From the NCBI GenBank assembly GCA_963971225.1, contig OZ020269.1, positions 1,240,001-1,304,000 on the forward strand: a stretch of 64,000 nucleotides of DNA, in the 5' to 3' direction. The notes below the pieces were generated by a model. That model saw only the letters and a program-made list of their open reading frames with translations. It was not told the origin of the DNA and did no database searches. How positions within the stretch are numbered: the stretch's first letter is position 1; each line of letters begins with the position of its first letter. The position numbers and the translations under genes were made by a program. This document shows positions 1 through 10,861 of the stretch, piece after piece. This DNA is from Melieria omissa (Eukaryota > Arthropoda > Insecta > Diptera > Ulidiidae).

Positions 1-208
1 ATGAAAGGCGCGGTAGGGTTTCGGTTCTGCGTGATGTTTATTCGCAAGGTAAAACACGAAATGACAATATGTGAAAAACGTTGGACAACACAAACGGCCG
101 GAGCCGGTGGGACATGGGAAGTGGAACATGTTTACATTAGGAAACTGGAAGGGAGAGGATTTGAGTGTCGCAGGGTCCACAGAACACTGGGACGAACACA
201 TTTAGCCA
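1..208 (-). repeat. 3' LTR of BEL/Pao copy 1, truncated by the window edge
   Basis: The sequence repeats at 10385-10592 with two visible substitutions. Its inner boundary at 208 is where similarity to the other copy stops, at a CA on the plus strand (TG on the coding strand). A short frame across it on the plus strand is the antisense of LTR sequence and is not a gene. Confidence 0.85.
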
Positions 209-235
209 TGGCGGCCCGCGTTGCCGCTGGCAACA

Positions 236-791
236 TTATGGTGGGAGCTGCTCGCTCAGCCGGCCCAAGGCCTCCAAGGCCTGCTCGATCAGAGCGCGGC
301 CTTTGACGCGCGGCTCGGGTGCTCCGTCGGAGGAGGTCTCCTCGTCGCTGAAGGCGATGAGCTGGCTGGATTCAGCTGCTGCCTCGGCTGAGGGGCGGTT
401 GGCTGGACGTCGGGGCTGGCGGCGATGGCGTGCCAGCCGGTTGGCGATGGCGGAGCGCTCTTCAGGACGCTGTTTTGGAGCGGCCTGCGGCCGGGGCTGG
501 TGCGGCTTCCTTCCGCCCTTGACTGTGGCCTTGGGCACCGCTGCTGGGGCTGGCCTTCTGCGGAAGTGCAGCAAGGTATGGTGTGCGCAGCCGCACTTGC
601 TGCAGCGCGCGGTGGAGTTGCACCGGTTGGTGGGGTGGGACCGCGCCAGGCAGTTAGTGCAATAGCCCTGGGCGCGGGCCACCTGCTGTCGCTGCTGCGG
701 TGCCATCGCCAGGAAGGCCCGGCAAAATCGGATGCCGTGGAGGTGGTGGCACAGCCGGCATTTCTGGGCGACCTGCTGCTTCCTAGTTGCC
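236..791 (-). CDS. 3' accessory exon of BEL/Pao copy 1 with nucleocapsid-like zinc array
   Basis: This open frame lies just downstream of the pol stop codon at 860. It encodes a Cys/His array, CRLC...FCRAF...GYCTNCL...H...C...CSKCG...HHTLLHF, followed by a basic Arg/Pro-rich tail and an acidic Ser/Glu patch near the C-terminus. The spacing closely mirrors the zinc array in this element's own Gag (CKLC...CENCL...CVYC...HHSLLHF), suggesting an RNA-binding nucleocapsid-like protein. A pyrimidine-rich tract ending TTTTGCAG stops at 792, so translation probably enters from a spliced upstream exon rather than from the methionine at 802. A matching acceptor sits near the 3' end of the second BEL copy. 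The donor was not identified. The splicing is inference; the frame and array are seen directly. Confidence 0.6.
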
Positions 792-812
792 CTGCAAAAC
801 ATAAGAAGAGTT
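792..812 (-). promoter_or_regulatory. Candidate 3' splice site before the accessory exon
   Basis: On the minus strand, CTCTTCTTATGTTTTGCAG is followed by GGCAAC. A pyrimidine-rich stretch without internal AG ends in CAG/G, and the downstream frame stays open. It fits a subgenomic spliced mRNA. Confidence 0.5.
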
Positions 813-859
813 TATCACTAATAGATAATAATAGTGAGTGGGCATGGAGCCAAATGAGT

Positions 860-1440
860 TTAAGTCGCTATTAAGGGGCATAGCTTGACTACTGGTCTTG
901 TCAAGATACCAGAGTCAGTGCGGATATCCACGACACGGACATGAGTGTCGGGACCGCGATGAATCTTATGAATGCGGCCGAGCCGCCATTCATTGGGGGG
1001 AAGCAGGTCGTCCTTAATGACGACCATTTCATTCTCTTCCACTTCCCTTTGCGGATGCTTCCACTTATAGCGTTTGTGGAGATCCTTGAGATATTCTTCC
1101 TTCCATCGTCGGGCGAATTGATGATGGAGGACTTTGAGTTTTTCCCATCGATTAATCAGGGATAGCTCGGAGCACTCGGGTTCGGGGGGGGGCGGCGAGA
1201 GGAGCGCCTCGGAGAAAGTGACCAGGGGTCAGAGACACTAGATCGCTAGGGTCCTGCGATTGAGGAGAGAGTGGACGTGAATTAAGCGTCCCTTCAATTC
1301 TAGTCAGAAGAGTCGTAAACTCTTCGTATGTGAATCTATGAGAGCCGGCTACCTTTTTAAGGTGGGTCTTGAAGCTTTTGACCGCCGACTCCCATAGTCC
1401 TCCCATGTGAGGAGCATGTGGGGGAATGAATTGCCACTCG
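860..1440 (-). pseudogene. BEL/Pao integrase C-terminal part and DUF5641-type tail (frameshifted)
   Basis: The minus strand encodes the second half of the integrase core, with IEWQFIPPHAPHMGGLWE and the end of the DDE fold, then a linker, then an out-of-frame tail containing VVIKDDLLPPNEWRLGRI and ending LCPLIAT before a stop at 860. That last block is the small domain (DUF5641) that closes Pao-type polyproteins. The upstream integrase half is in another frame, with the switch near 1430-1440, and a further shift lies near 1150. No single protein can be read through; this is decay within the element rather than a separate gene. Confidence 0.75.
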
Positions 1441-2446
1441 ATGCCTGAGGACCGTATCGGTCGAGAATATCTTGGGCGATTTCTCTCGAGAATTTGGCAA
1501 AGTCTCTGGCCATGGCACGTTGAGCACCGACGAACGTTTTGCCGTTGTCGGTCATGAGTTTGAGAGGTAGCCCTCGTCGACCAGTAAATCGGGCGAATGC
1601 TGCGCGGAACGCTTCGGTCGTAAGATCCGAACAGAGTTCCAAGTGAACGGCTTTCGTGGAGAAGCACACGAACACTGCAACATAACCTTTGAGGTAGGTT
1701 GAGCTACGGAGCATGGAAGCTTTAATCTGGAATGGACCAGCAAAGTCGATTCCGGTTGTGGCGAATGGGATGGTAAGTGTGCATCGTTCGGGAGGGAGTG
1801 CTGCCATAATCTGTGTTCGCAGCCTTTGTTTATGGATGACACACGTTTTGCATTGAAAAATGCACTTTTTGACTTGCGGCTTTAGGCGCGGAATGTAATA
1901 TTCCTGCCGAACCATACGGAGCATGAGTCGTTGGTCCGCATGCAGTAATAGCTTATGAAGGAAGCGAAGAAGCAAACTGCAGTAGCGGGACTCTGGAGAG
2001 AGAATGATGGGGTGTCGTTCATTATACGACAATGCCGCGTTGGCGAGTCTGCCATTAACTCGCATCACCTTCTGTTTGTCTAAGAAGGGACTGAGTACCA
2101 AGAGAGAACTTTTCTTGGATATGGGAAGCGAATGAGAGAGCGCTTGTCGTTCCTGGGGGTAATAGGAACTTTGCGCGAGAGTTATAAGGCGATTCTTAAC
2201 AAATGCCAACTCTGCTTGGGATAACTGTGTTCCGTATATGGGATGTTGCTGGCGACGGGAGGAGATGCCGTTATGAATGAAGCGGAACATGTATGCGATT
2301 ACTCGCAGGGCTCGAGAGAAGCTGGAGAACCGATCGAGGATGTCGGTCTGCTCTTCGAGAAGGTGGTGGCAATCAACTGCTCGTTGTTCCGGGACTGGAA
2401 CTTTGCGAGAGTGACCTTTGGGCCAAGCATCGGAAGCTTGCTGCAA
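1349..2446 (-). pseudogene. BEL/Pao integrase N-terminal half (zinc domain and first catalytic residues)
   Basis: This frame carries the end of the connection region, an integrase zinc-binding region (HKLLLHADQRLMLRMVRQEY...CKTCVIHK) and the start of the rve-type catalytic core: GIDFAGPF with the first Asp, then LMTDNGKTF with the second Asp. After about residue 335 it becomes nonsense, while the true continuation runs in another frame ending at 1152. It is separated from the long gag-RT frame by a stop at 2512. Integrase inserts the cDNA copy into chromosomes; this one is disrupted. Confidence 0.8.
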
Positions 2447-2511
2447 CCATTTGGGGCCACTCCACCACAGAGTGTGATCTTTGAGATCCTGCGGCTTGCA
2501 TCCGCGCGTTC

Positions 2512-5500
2512 CTAAGTCCGCGGATTTTCAGCGCTTGGGACATGTCGCCAGGGAGCGTTGTGCACATTTTGACGTATTTCAGTCGTGCGGTTGGCAACAT
2601 AGGTTTTCCATGTGCAAGGTGGTTTTTCCAACCAAGCAAGGACAATTTCCGAATCGGTCCATAAATGGATTTCCGATTGATCGAACCCGAGGTGAGAGCG
2701 GAGGGATTTGATGAGCTGGGAGAGTAAAACTGCTCCGCAAAGCTCTAAGCGAGGTAGGCTTATTGTTTGGAGAGGTGCAACTCTTGTTTTCGCAACAAGG
2801 AGATGTGACGCGAGGTGGTCACCATTCGTGGTAATACGTATGTATAGAGCTGCACAGTATGCCTTTTCGGAGGCATCGCAAAATCCATGGATCTGAACAT
2901 TTCGATTGGGGGCATAGTTAACCCACCGGGGAATTTCGATAAGTTCTATGGCAGGCAAATTCTCAATGAATTGCTGCCATTTAATAAGTGATCCTGGCTT
3001 TATGCACTCGTCCCACTCAGTACCTTCAAGCCAAAGCTCTTGCAGAAGTTTTTTGGCAAGAATCATTATAGGCGAAAGCCATCCTGCGGGATCGAAAAGT
3101 TTGGCAACGGAAGAAAGAATTTGCCTTTTCGTGAATGAGGTTGCAGGAGAAGTGGGAGAGATGGAGTATGAAAATGAGTCCGATAGGGCATTCCAACGGA
3201 TGCCAAGAGTCTTAGTGGAACTCGTTGAATCGAACTTGAGGAATTCCGAATCGAAAAGGTCGTCTTCGGGAATTTCCTCTAAGAGTTTTGCGTGATTAGC
3301 CGTTATCTTTTTAAGAGGGAATCCCCCGGAGTTGAGGGTGGCTATCACTTGAGATAGGGCTTCCTTAGTGGTGGGAAGATCATGACCTCCGGAAAGAATG
3401 TCGTCGACATACGTTTCCTCGAGAAGTATTTTTGCCGCTAACGGGCTGGATGGCTGAGAATCGTGGGCCAATTGATGGAGCGTCCTGATGGCCAAATATG
3501 GCGCACAGTTAACCCCAAATGTCACCGTTTTCAATTTGAAATCTTGAATAGGAGATTCCGGGGATTTGCGAAGGAGTATTCGCTGGAATTCCTGGTGATC
3601 ATTATGGACCCGAATTTGCCTATACATCTTCTGGACATCGCCATTGAAGACAAAGCGGTAAAGGCGCCATCGGAGAATGAGTGCTGTGAGGTCATTTTGA
3701 AGAGTGGGGCCAGTATGCAGAATGTCGTTAAGTGACTGACCAGAACTTGAGGACCTTGAGGCATTGAAAACTACTCGGACTTTGGTAGTCTTCTTTTCGG
3801 GGCGGATGACTGCGTGATGAGGCAGATAGTACGAAAAGTACTTGCCATTTTGGATTATCTCATGGGGATTTGTGAGTTCCATATGGTCAAGGGTGAGATA
3901 TTCCTCTAAGACGTCATCGTAGATGGTCTTGAGGTTTCCCTTTCGGGAGAGATTTCGCTCCATGCTAACGTATTGCTGGAGGGCGTTGGGGCGTAAATTG
4001 CCTAACGCTATCGAGTATGGAAATTCTGCCTTGAAGGGGAGTTTAACAGTATATCTACCGTCCGATCCACGGGTTGTGGTCTTCTGGTATAACTCTTCGC
4101 AATAAGTGTCATCCGAGGAGACAGGTGTCGGGAGTTTGACTTCTTCCTGCTCCCAGAATTGCCTAAGTTGTGAACTAAGTTCCTCATTGGAGACTTCTGC
4201 CACGTATGTCGAATAAGCTGACACCGTGTGGGGTACTGGCCCGCTGAGTATCCAACCGAAAATGGTGTTTTGGGCTAATAGGCTGCCACAGACATTTCGG
4301 CGGATACCTTCGAGTAAGATCTGGGGAATCAGATCACTGCCAATTACTAGATCTATCTGCGCTGACTCGAATGGATTTGGGTCCGCGAGATTTAGCGTGG
4401 CAAATTCTTGCCAATTGGGATGGCTAATTGTGAATGGGGGTAGCAATTTCGTCAATTGGGGAAGTACTATTGCTTGCACCTTGAGGGTCGTGCTGGAGTT
4501 TGGAACTGCCAACGTCAAAAAGCAAATGTGATTCGAATTTTGCACAATTTTACCGCCCATGCCTGAAATTTCGAAGTGAGATCTTTCAATTGGCAATTTA
4601 AGGCGTTTTTGCACCTTCGAGGAAATGAAGGTGCGTTGCGAGCCTTGGTCGATCAACGCTCTAACCTTGAACAATTCTCCTAAGTGTGCAATAGACACCA
4701 GTGCCGTAGGCAGAAGGGATTGGGTGCCATTATTTGAATGAAGGGCTTGTACTTGAGGCGTACTTAGCCTTGAAGATGGGCCGGGTTGCGCATCTGAAGT
4801 GGGGGCATGAGTTGTGGAGTTATTGTTCGGTTGGTGATTAGCTGTTGCGACCTGAGAAGTGGTCGTCTGAGACCTATTGAGAGGCTGCGGGGCTTGGGAT
4901 TTGTTGTTGGGAAAGTGAAGCAGGGAATGATGCTTCCTTTGGCAGTAAACACACGTAAAACTGCTTGTGCAATCCTTTATGGTATGCGTTGTGGCAAGAC
5001 AGTTTTCGCATAAGTTGTGCTCTTTGACGTATTTCAATCGGCTCTGGGGGGTGAGCTTCTTGAAACTCTGACATGTTCGAATGGGGTGGTTGGCGTTGCA
5101 AAGTTTGCACGCGAAGTCTTTTTTCACTTCAGTGTGGAAGTGCTGAGATTTATTTTGAGGCCGATTTTGGGGAGTATGGAAATTGGAAGACTGTGGTTTT
5201 GGCTTAGCGGGGCGAATGCTATTGAGCCGTTCCACCACCTCGTACCTGCAGGTCAGGAACTCGTCCATTTGCGACCAAAGAGGCAGGTCCTTACGAGATG
5301 TAAGGGATTGTTCCCAGAGAGCTAATGTCTCTTCGGGTAATTTCGTACAACAAATGTACACAAGCAGCCGATCCCAATTGTCAGTGTCCACGGCCTGGGA
5401 CCTAAATACTGATAGACAATTATTTATTGTACTTTGAATCCGCTGCAGCTCTTCGCTATTTTCGGTAGTAGCCGGAGTGATATTTAACAAGGAACGAATC

Positions 5501-6282
5501 TGGTTGTCAACCAGTATGCGCCTGTTTTCGTAACGGGATTTCAGGGCTTCCCATGCGAGTCCGAAGTTTTCATCGCTTAAGGCAAATTGCTTCACAATTG
5601 CACCGGCTTTGCCTTGCGTCTTGTATCGGAGGTGATACAATTTTTGGGCTGGAGTGAGCTTGGGGTGATTTATGTATACTGCCGTAAACATATCCCGGAA
5701 GGACGGCCACTGCTCATAGCCCCCGAAAAATGTTTCGGTATCGCAAGGTGGAACTTGTAAACAAATATTCGGAGTATTTGTTGGTTCTGAGGATCGAACC
5801 TGTTCCGTATGCGCAGCGTGCTGAGTGGGTGGAGGCTGGAGCATCTCAATGATGTCCGACATTTGAGCCATGCACAACTCATATTGGTCTATGCAGGCTT
5901 CGTTCTTCTGCCGAGCCGACTCCTTGAAACGGTCGGGCTGGCTACTGTCTTCCGCAATGGAGACTGCCTCATATGCTTGCATAAGCCTAGTCCATTGGAC
6001 TTCCAAATTCTTTTGACGAATTTGGACGAGGGACTTTGTTTGTTCATCAATGGGGGTCGCAGAAAACTTTGTGCATAATTGCACGAGCTGATCGGACTCG
6101 AAAATAAATTTGGCAACGCTTGGATCGGTTGCTTTGAGTATGGGGGACTTGGAGCGCGTTTTTGGCGGCTCACGAGTGACAGTGTCTGTCAAAAAAAAAT
6201 CGGTTGACACCTTAGGGGGTTGTTTGGAGGCGGTTGACTCCATCGCGTCGGATTGCTTCTTAGGCGAACGCTCTACCGGCAT
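2512..6282 (-). pseudogene. BEL/Pao Gag-protease-reverse transcriptase-RNase H polyprotein (long intact frame of a broken pol)
   Basis: The 1256-codon frame starts [10 protein letters not shown], the same start as in the second BEL copy at 35913. In order: a Gag region with [15 protein letters not shown] and [15 protein letters not shown] leading to [14 protein letters not shown] (about residues 390-460); an aspartic protease with [16 protein letters not shown] (about 555); a reverse transcriptase with [13 protein letters not shown] and the active site TYVDDIL (about 940); and a connection/RNase H segment with [14 protein letters not shown] and [12 protein letters not shown]. Gag packages the RNA, protease matures it and RT/RNase H copies it. 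The frame stops at 2512, before the integrase, so the polyprotein is truncated in this copy. Confidence 0.85.
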
Positions 6283-7209
6283 TGAAATAAAAGCGAAGCT
6301 TGAGAGATAGAGGGGTTAGGTGCGAAAAATTGAAATTAAATTTCCACCTGAGAATGGGACTGCACGAAAGGGTTAAAGTTGGCGGCGTCCGCACGAACGG
6401 CTTAAAATTTGAAAAAATCGAAACGTTACACGAATGTGTTAAAGTCGTTTGATTGTATGGGTAATTGCCTTTAATTTGTTGGCCAACTTTACTAAACGTA
6501 TGGGAATAATGCGAGAAAATATTTAAAAAAATGTGTAATTGAACCGCGAAATCCGAAATATAGAAATTTAGATAAGTGTTGTGTTTAGTGGAGTAAAAAT
6601 AGAAACAACAAGTGACAATAAATTTTATTTGTGTATGTGTATATGTATTTATTTTATTAAAAAATTTGTGTAAAAACAAAATAAATATGTATGGGTATGT
6701 ATGTGTATAAAGGGATATAAATAAGGATAATAAATGTGTATGGTTATGTGTATATGTGTATGAGTGTATGTCAAAATATTTGTTTTGAATATCTAATATT
6801 TGTTAATTGTTATTAAAGTTAGTAAAATGTATTTAAATGTAGAAGGGAGAAAACAGGTATTTAATTTTGTGCACCGGTGGGATGTCTTTGTCCCACTGTA
6901 TGTATGTATAGAGTATGTGCAATGAACGTTTATTATGTACAATTGAAAATTTCCTAAGTCGAAAATTTTCAATGTACTTTGGATGGGTATTGTTGTCCCA
7001 CTGTATGTATTTAATGTATTGAATGTGTATATTGTAATGTATTGAATGTGTATATTGTGTATGAGTGTATGTATGTGTGTATATATGTATATATATATGC
7101 ACGATTGAAAATTTTTCCAAGTCGTGGAGAATTTTCAATGTGTCGTGAAAATGGGCTATTTGTCCCAATGTACCCGCTTTGTACTTTCTTAGTTATGTAT
7201 ATATGTACA
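6283..7209 (-). other. Proximal leader of BEL/Pao copy 1 with repeated hairpin motifs
   Basis: There is no coding sequence here. The stretch is rich in TG/TA microsatellite and holds repeats of CAGTGGGAC (minus strand; near 6890, 6997 and a variant near 7157). Two are paired with perfect or near-perfect hairpins, ATTGAAAATTT...AAATTTTCAAT, at 6942-6973 and 7104-7139. The same hairpin and CAGTGGGAC pairs occur in the leader of the second BEL copy (35127-35260), so they belong to the element. Packaging or translational control is possible but unproven. Confidence 0.6.
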
Positions 7210-9227
7210 CAGTGGCGTCCCCAGGATTTCGGGAAGGGGGGGGATATGCAAAAAATGCAGTTTAACGCCATTTTTATACTTTCATCTTTGCGTATTATTT
7301 TTAATACATGTTGAATAAAATTGTACATACATACATATATGTATACATATACTAACATAAACTTCTTAAAACACAAAATTCAAGTGACATGTATTTTTAA
7401 GTCATAAAATACCAACCAAAAAATTCAAGTTTGTTTTAAGTTATGACATTTCGAAAACAACTGCTAATAGAATTACGAAAAACTCAAAAGGCGTATTTTA
7501 AAAAGCACACCAGCTATGTAAAAGAAATCAAACATTTACAAAATGTATGACGTTCTGAAATTTAATTATGATAGAGGTGACCATGTTTCCATGTTTACCC
7601 GCAATTCACCAAAACTATATAAGTGAATTTTTTTTTAATTTCAACAGCTGATGCAGGGTTGGCATGAAGCCTGCGTTTGATTACTATTTTGGTAAATAGT
7701 CGACACTTTTGGGAACATTGAAAATACAACTATTCTGCGAGAACAAATGCAATGCTGGTTTTTTTTATTCATTTATTCTTAACCCTTCTGCGGGTATCCG
7801 GTTCTGGCCAGACCATATTGAACTTTGGATCCACTTTAGTAATGTTGTAATTAAGCTATCGAGCTCAAATTTCATGATATCCTTAACTGATCCTTTCTAA
7901 GCACAAAACCCAAAACCATGGCTTGGCCAGACCATGGTGCATTTTCATACAAATTTGCCAGTTATTTTCAGTTTTTTTTTTGTTATTTTCGACGTAATTA
8001 TTGTCAGAATTGTTAAATATTTTTTTATATTATATATATATTTTCAACTAGGTTTTTCCATCTGACCCGATTTGAAGCACTTTTTTCGTGCCATCCCGTT
8101 AATAGTGACATAAATTAGCTGACGCAAAATGTACCTGGTCCAAGTGTTTTTCATTCGCCTTGGCTTTTATTTTCTTTGGGTTAATAAATTATAATTTTTG
8201 TTGGAAAATAATGTTGGAACATATTCAAAATTAATACTTATCCATTTTCCAATTCGATTGGGTGTTTTCTGTGACAGAGATGAAAGGAAGAGAATGCTAT
8301 TTTGAGAATCAGGTGGACATTGTTTTTGAACTTCGACGCTGGAGTTAAATCAGAGAGGAAAATCTCTAAAAAAATTTCCTTACCAATAGCGGAAACTAAT
8401 GCTTTAGAGCAACGAATTTAAGATATTAAATAATTTGCTGCGAGAGGCAATAATAAAGGTGCTGCCAATTTCACGCTTTCATTTGGCCCTGAACAAAACG
8501 AAGCTTCTGATACTGATAGAAAAAATGGTCGTTTAGATAGTTCAATGTGAAGATAGCAACGACGAAGGCGACAAGGAAAACGATATCCGGCCAGTTCAGC
8601 AACAACAACATGTAGAGCATGTTTTGCATATTTTTCTTTGGCAAAGCAGTTCAGAATTATTAACAGTGCAAGGAATCCAGAAATATATATATCAAAACCC
8701 GATTTGTATGTGTCGAATGTAAAATCTCAATGTGGTATAGTCATGATACTGCATTATATTGTTGAAATAATTGCATTGGTCAAGCAGCTGAAGTAGATCC
8801 ATAAGTAACGTATTTTACATTTATACATTTTTTTTATTTTTTTGCTTTACTGCCGTATTTTTTTAATTTCAAAATTAACTCATTAAAGTTGAAACTCGCT
8901 ATTTACTTAATTATTCTAGTATATTTTCACCGTTTTACGTAAAAATAATGTAGACAAGCAAAAGAAATCATTGTATTCACACTTTCTGGTTTTTTTATAT
9001 CCTTAACAACAATCCTCGACTATCATCTTGTTTACATTATGGTCTGGCCAGATCATGGGAGGTTCAGTTATTAGGTTTTAAGTGGGTGATTACAGAAGCG
9101 ATAAAGCAAATAGTAAAAATGTTTCACAATTCCATATTGTTATAGCAAATTGCATAAGTGAACTCTCCGACCAAGGGGGGGATCCATCCCCCTAATCCCC
9201 CCCCCTGGGGACGCCACTGTATGTACA
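7202..9227. mobile_element. hAT-superfamily element (7210-9219) with 8-bp TSD
   Basis: The ends are inverted: the left reads CAGTGGCGTCCCCAGG and the right reads CCTGGGGACGCCACTG. Both flanks are TATGTACA (7202-7209 and 9220-9227), a perfect 8-bp duplication as hAT transposases make. The element is 2010 bp and has no long transposase frame, so it is non-autonomous. It interrupts the BEL leader. CAGTGGCG ends are common in hAT families. Confidence 0.85.
7779..9090 (+). pseudogene. Possible decayed piggyBac-type remnant inside the hAT element
   Basis: A TTAA at 7779-7782 is followed by CCCTTCTGCGGG. Copies of TCTGGCCAGACCAT lie near 7800 and 7925 and inverted near 9042. A short frame near 8695 reads RFVCVECKISMWYSHDTALYC, reminiscent of the cysteine-rich tail of piggyBac transposases. 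No right TTAA terminus is clear and the frames are broken everywhere. It could instead be unrelated AT-rich filler. Confidence 0.3.
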
Positions 9228-9948
9228 TATGTGTATATGCACTTTGGCCAAGCAGCTGAGTTGCGCGCTGCCAAGTGCGTGCGGATATAGCACAAAGGGA
9301 AATTTTAAAATGTGTGCAGCTGGGCTGTTTGCCGCTTATTTCTTTTTTTTGCAAAGCACAAAGAAACGAAGTGGAACTTGAATATGTATGTGCGTACAGG
9401 GAGCAGCGCGAAAATGGGGACTAGCGGTGGTTGCTATGTGCACTGAAAATGTGCAAAATATATTTTGCAATAGCGGAATTGCTTTTTGCGGGATTTTGAT
9501 CCAGCAAATATTTGGGTATGAATGTATATGGGTAATAAATGTGATAATTGTCTCTACAAAATTTTTGTTATTTGTAAAGTATGTTAATGTTAATTAATTT
9601 GTAAATGGGAATTTTGGTTTTTGTGAAAAACATTTTTTTTTTTTTAAATCATGCGTGTATGTTTGTTAGTGTATGTGTTACTGTTTTAGACAAAACTCTA
9701 TGGGCTTATCTTGGTGGGCCCAGTGCCCGAGTATGGGGATCTGCTTTATGTTTTGTGCTTGATGTCCGTCCAACGTTGTGCTGTGGTGCTGATGTTGTCT
9801 GCCCTTTTCCTTTCGCTGTCGCTTCCCTTTTCGTCTGCGTTGCGAGTGTGTTGCTGTTGTCCTCGTTTGGTGGTTGTTTCACTGCACTGCACTGTGTGTT
9901 CTATGTGTTTATGTATATATTTTTTGTTTCGTTTTGTGTTGTGAAAAG

Positions 9949-10130
9949 GGGGCCGGGGATGGCTTTTTTCTTTTTTTTTTTTTGATAGGGGGGGCGCCGG
10001 AGGTGGCTATTCTGTTTTTTTCCTTTTTGTTTGATATGGGGGCCGAGGATGGCTCTTTATTTTGGATTTTTTTTTTTTGATCACGGGGGGCCGGGGGTGG
10101 CTTTTTACTTTTGTTTTTTTTTTTCTTATT
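9949..10130. repeat. Imperfect tandem repeat in BEL leader
   Basis: Three to four diverged units of roughly 50-65 bp each combine a GGGGGCCGGGGATGGCT-like core with a T-rich tract and GAT. The plus strand has long G and T runs. No coding potential is apparent. Confidence 0.7.
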
Positions 10131-10327
10131 GGTTTATTTTTTTTACGTTTTACCTCATTTTTTTCTCTGTTGTTGTAATTTGTTCACTTTTATGTTGCTT
10201 AGTTTTAATTTGTCACTGTGTTATGTTGTTCACTGTATTAATTCGTCTTGGTTTTCACTGTTCACTGTTTTGTAATTGTTTTGTGTCACTTGTGTTTTAT
10301 TTTTTAAATACGCGGCGCGGGTTCGCG

Positions 10328-10345
10328 TTTGCTCGAAGGACCATA
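10328..10345 (-). promoter_or_regulatory. Putative primer-binding site of BEL/Pao copy 1
   Basis: Immediately inside the 5' LTR the minus strand reads TATGGTCCTTCGAGC. The second BEL copy has TGGTCCTTCGAGCCGG at exactly the same place after its 5' LTR. A TGG start right after the LTR is where a tRNA 3' end would pair. The tRNA partner was not identified. Confidence 0.6.
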
Positions 10346-10592
10346 TGTTAGCGTCTCTGAGCCGTCGGCGGAACAGTTTTCAAAATGAAAGGCGTGGTAG
10401 GGTTTCGGTTCTGCGTGATGTTTATTCGCAAGGTAAAACACGAAATGACAATATGTGAAAAACGTTGGACAACACAAACGGCCGGAGCCGGTGGGACATG
10501 GGAAGTGGAACATGTTTACATTAGGAAACTGGAAGGGAGAGAATTTGAGTGTCGCAGGGTCCACAGAACACTGGGACGAACACATTTAGCCA
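10346..10592 (-). repeat. 5' LTR of BEL/Pao copy 1
   Basis: This 247-bp LTR begins TGGCTAAATG on the minus strand and ends near CTAACA, just before the TGGTCCTTCGAGC motif. The second BEL copy's LTR also starts TGGCTAAATG, but the LTR bodies differ, so the two copies belong to related but distinct subfamilies. Confidence 0.85.
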
Positions 10593-10801
10593 GGTAGATT
10601 TACGGGAGAGGGCAGGCGAACCGAATTACGGCGCACCGCGGAACAGACCTTGCAATGAAAAGGACTATTGGAATTTATCATGAACTCCAAATCAGCTGGC
10701 AGAATATTCACACAGCTCAAGTGAAAAAATTTATTACACTTTGCACATTGCACTTTCAGTTGACCGCGATCAACCTTCTGTCCGCACACACAAGGCATTG
10801 T
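10593..10801 (-). pseudogene. PHD-type zinc-finger protein, N-terminal fragment cut by the BEL insertion
   Basis: From an ATG at 10801 the minus strand reads MPCVCGQKVDRG, then VQCAKCNKFFHLSCV and FHCKVCSAVRR. The Cys4-His-Cys3 pattern (C-x-C...C-x2-C...H-x2-C...C-x2-C) is a PHD finger. The frame runs into the LTR end at 10592 and stops just inside it, so the rest should lie beyond the left edge of the window. PHD fingers occur in chromatin readers and also at the start of ORF1 proteins of some LINEs. With TE surroundings the second is more likely, but the owner is not identified. Confidence 0.5.
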
Positions 10802-10861
10802 TGCTATAAAAGTGTCCAAGCAAACGATCGCCTTCGGAGCAAATCGCTTACTCTCGCACAC

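Larger units (their letters stand above)
9228..10345 (-). other. Distal leader of BEL/Pao copy 1, non-coding
   Basis: There is no believable protein. Frames of 60-126 codons here are low-complexity translations of T- and G-rich DNA. The part near 9228-9350 has sequence flavour in common with the leader of the second copy (GCACGCACTTGGC...CAGCTGCTTGG). A G/T-rich tandem repeat occupies 9949-10130. Confidence 0.5.
1..10592 (-). mobile_element. BEL/Pao LTR retrotransposon, copy 1 (nearly complete, decayed)
   Basis: Positions 1-208 and 10385-10592 are direct repeats differing at about two sites (near 11 and 158). On the minus strand the repeat starts TGGCTAAATG and ends near CTAACA, the TG...CA form of an LTR. 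Between them, read on the minus strand, lie a long leader, one gag-protease-reverse transcriptase-RNase H frame, a broken integrase frame, a DUF5641-type tail and a 3' zinc-knuckle exon. This is BEL/Pao order. The left LTR loses about 38 bp to the window edge, so the left TSD cannot be seen; the right flank begins GGTAG. LTR divergence near 1% suggests a fairly recent insertion, but the integrase is frameshifted, so this copy is not autonomous. A hAT element is inserted in the leader. Confidence 0.9.

Noticed and set aside
1..306. Plus-strand protein MKGAVGFRFCVMFIRK
   Set aside because: It is antisense LTR sequence, present again at 10385. No domain.
7042..7168. Promoter of a host gene in the TATA-rich stretch
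   Set aside because: TG/TA microsatellite with no downstream gene; it is part of the BEL leader.
6283..10345. Separate LTR element nested in BEL copy 1 leader
   Set aside because: The 10346-10592 LTR, the TGGTCCTTCGAGC site and the accessory exon next to the 3' LTR all fit one element. Only the hAT insertion is foreign.
9605..10351. Cys/Val/Phe-rich plus-strand frames
   Set aside because: Low-complexity T/G-rich DNA in the leader of BEL copy 1, antisense to the element, with no recognisable domain.
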